33,434 bases of DNA from Bacteroidaceae bacterium (GTDB taxonomy: Bacteria; Bacteroidota; Bacteroidia; Bacteroidales; Bacteroidaceae), in assembly GCA_017546785.1 (NCBI GenBank), contig JAFYRW010000014.1, positions 1 to 33,434 of the forward strand, read 5' to 3'. Each line of letters begins with the position of its first letter. The stretch's first letter is position 1. Below are positions 31,926 through 33,434 of this stretch, piece by piece. Under the pieces are notes generated by a model. The model saw only the letters and a program-made list of their open reading frames with translations, made no database searches and had not been told where the DNA came from. Position numbers and translations under genes: made by a program.

Positions 31926-33434
31926 ATGATTCAAATTTATAAACGTATGCAAAAAATGCGCGAGAAGTATATTGATACTATCGCGAAATTGTATGGTTAT
32001 GCAACAACTGTCTATTCAAAGAGAACCTATACACAGTGGTACGATACAAAGGAAGGCAGTTATACTTACGCCTCTTTCAAGAATGAGTGTGATGCTCTTT
32101 CTAAAAAACTGACGCAGTATGGCATAGGCAGCGGTGATAAAGTCGCAATTTTCTCTCAGAGTATGCCTAATTGGTCTGTCGCTTTTTTCTCGACAGTTGC
32201 TTTTGGCCGAATATCTATCCCTATTTTGCCCGATAGCTCGGAAAATGAGGTGACGAATATTATAAACCACTCCGAGAGCAAAGTTATTTTTGTATCGAAA
32301 AGACTCGTGGGCAGAATCGCACCCGAGATAATGGATAAGATGACTTTAGTCATTGAATTGGATACTTTCGATGTAATAAAATCGGATGATGAGAAGTTTA
32401 CGTGTGATGGTCGTACGTCGAATCCTACTCCCGATGATATTGCGACAATCATATATACGTCGGGAACAACTGGCAGCGCCAAAGGAGTGGTGCTCAGCCA
32501 TCGTAATCTTACCTCTAATGTGATAACCTGCTATCACTCTTGTAAAAGAACCGAAAAGGATCGTTGGCTCTCTATCTTGCCAATGGCTCATACATTGGAA
32601 ATGACTCTTGGTATGCTCTATCCTATGTACACCGGTTCTACGGTCTATTATCTGCCTAAGCCTCCTGTTGCGTCGTTGCTTCTTAAGGCTATGAAGGTTG
32701 TTAAGCCTACAACAATGCTCACCGTGCCGATGATTATAGAAAAGGTCTATAAGGGCAGTGTGTTGCCGACAATAGCAAAAAGCCGCACTCTAAGGTGGAT
32801 GAATGTGCATATGAACAAGCTTATGTGCCGAATTATAGGAATGAAACTTAAAAAGACTTTTGGAGGACGTATAACATTCTATGGCATCGGTGGCGCGAAA
32901 CTCGATCCCGAGGTTGAGAGCTTCCTGCTGAAAGCGCGTTTCCCCTATGCTATAGGCTATGGATTGACCGAAACATCGCCGTTGCTCGGCTACGCAATGG
33001 ATGGATGGAGAGCTGTGGGCTCTTTGGGTTATCCTGTATACAATGTAAAACTCAAACTTTACAATGTAAATCCCGAAACAGGCGAGGGAGAGATTGTGGC
33101 AAAAGGACCTAATGTAATGTTGGGTTATTATAAGGACCCTAAACGTACAAAGAGTGTCTTTACCGAGGATGGTTGGTTCCGTACAAGCGATATTGCTGTA
33201 CAGGATGCTAAAGGTCGCTTCTATATAAAAGGACGAAACAGCAATATGATTCTTGGTCCGTCGGGCGAAAATATCTATCCCGAGGAGATTGAGAATGTGT
33301 TGAACAACGTAGAGGGTGTAAGCGAATCTATTGTCGTTGAACGCAATGGTCGCCTTGTGGCTCTTGTTGCTCCTATTGAGAATTTTATTGAATGGAACAA
33401 CGAGAGTGAGGATAAAATTTACGAAAGTATCGAT
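31926..33434 (+). CDS. Long-chain acyl-CoA ligase-like AMP-forming enzyme (3' end outside window)
   Basis: The visible 503 residues belong to the ANL adenylating superfamily, which activates a carboxylate with ATP and joins it to CoA. The A3 P-loop TSGTTGSAKG is at 178-187, followed by a GYGLTETSP motif (about 345), TSDIA (A7) and GRFYIKGRNSNMI followed by GENIYPEEIE (A8). The order and the N-terminal domain resemble long-chain fatty acyl-CoA synthetases. The frame is open to the last base of the window, so the C-terminal end is missing. ATG 31926 is preceded by an A/T-rich leader; ATG 31947 is an alternative start. Confidence 0.92.
   Translation, partial: MIQIYKRMQKMREKYIDTIAKLYGYATTVYSKRTYTQWYDTKEGSYTYASFKNECDALSKKLTQYGIGSGDKVAIFSQSMPNWSVAFFSTVAFGRISIPILPDSSENEVTNIINHSESKVIFVSKRLVGRIAPEIMDKMTLVIELDTFDVIKSDDEKFTCDGRTSNPTPDDIATIIYTSGTTGSAKGVVLSHRNLTSNVITCYHSCKRTEKDRWLSILPMAHTLEMTLGMLYPMYTGSTVYYLPKPPVASLLLKAMKVVKPTTMLTVPMIIEKVYKGSVLPTIAKSRTLRWMNVHMNKLMCRIIGMKLKKTFGGRITFYGIGGAKLDPEVESFLLKARFPYAIGYGLTETSPLLGYAMDGWRAVGSLGYPVYNVKLKLYNVNPETGEGEIVAKGPNVMLGYYKDPKRTKSVFTEDGWFRTSDIAVQDAKGRFYIKGRNSNMILGPSGENIYPEEIENVLNNVEGVSESIVVERNGRLVALVAPIENFIEWNNESEDKIYESID

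Noticed and set aside
1-33434. tRNA, rRNA and CRISPR arrays
   Set aside because: No cloverleaf, conserved rRNA block or regularly spaced direct repeat was seen on either strand by reading; no computed search was possible.

Overview
The window comes from a Bacteroidales-type (Bacteroidota) chromosome, probably a gut commensal. The evidence is a Bacteroidota-style DksA/TraR protein with a degenerate zinc finger, lipoproteins with short lipoboxes (DUF4847, DUF4296), a TamL-like Omp85 lipoprotein, a long eukaryote-like IleS, start codons preceded by A/T-rich leaders rather than Shine-Dalgarno sites, and repeated TAnnTTTG (-7) promoter boxes. No rRNA, tRNA or CRISPR was found.

Layout. Positions 1-655 hold the 3' end of an ISXO2-like (IS1595 family) transposase and a strongly folded non-coding stretch with 13-bp terminal inverted repeats and several terminators. 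Positions 656-5231 (minus) are a four-gene operon: M3 dipeptidyl carboxypeptidase, DUF4847 lipoprotein, dCMP deaminase, S41 protease. Positions 5589-11194 (plus) are ileS, a DksA-like regulator, lspA, a DUF4296 lipoprotein and a small unknown gene. They converge on a SpoU/TrmH rRNA/tRNA methyltransferase (11200-11955, minus). Positions 12105-16599 (plus) encode a TamL-like Omp85 protein, a YycJ/WalJ-type metallo-hydrolase and tyrS. A tryptophanase/tyrosine phenol-lyase family enzyme follows on the minus strand (16679-18130).

Positions 18399-30139 are the accessory core: a compact, divergently transcribed block of phage-type particle genes. The minus arm has a small basic protein, two small paralogous proteins and the terminase large subunit. 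The plus arm has a scaffold-like protein, an HK97-fold-type major capsid protein, two or three neck/adaptor-like proteins, a holin-like membrane protein, a protein built like a unimolecular spanin, a 964-residue tail-nozzle-like protein and a third copy of the small paralog. All frames are open. I see no integrase, replication gene, repressor, portal, prohead protease, tail fibre, endolysin or attachment repeat. This is either a trimmed prophage or a maintained, domesticated particle/DNA-packaging system; a gene-transfer-agent-like role is a testable hypothesis, not a conclusion.

The cluster is bounded on the right by a bidirectional terminator and a membrane-anchored LytTR regulator (minus). 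A divergent SGNH/GDSL hydrolase follows; its leader resembles that of the capsid operon. The window ends inside a long-chain acyl-CoA ligase-like gene. Two housekeeping-type genes carry notable substitutions: the S41 protease has Ile where the catalytic Lys is expected, and the tryptophanase-family enzyme carries a tyrosine phenol-lyase-like MERG motif.
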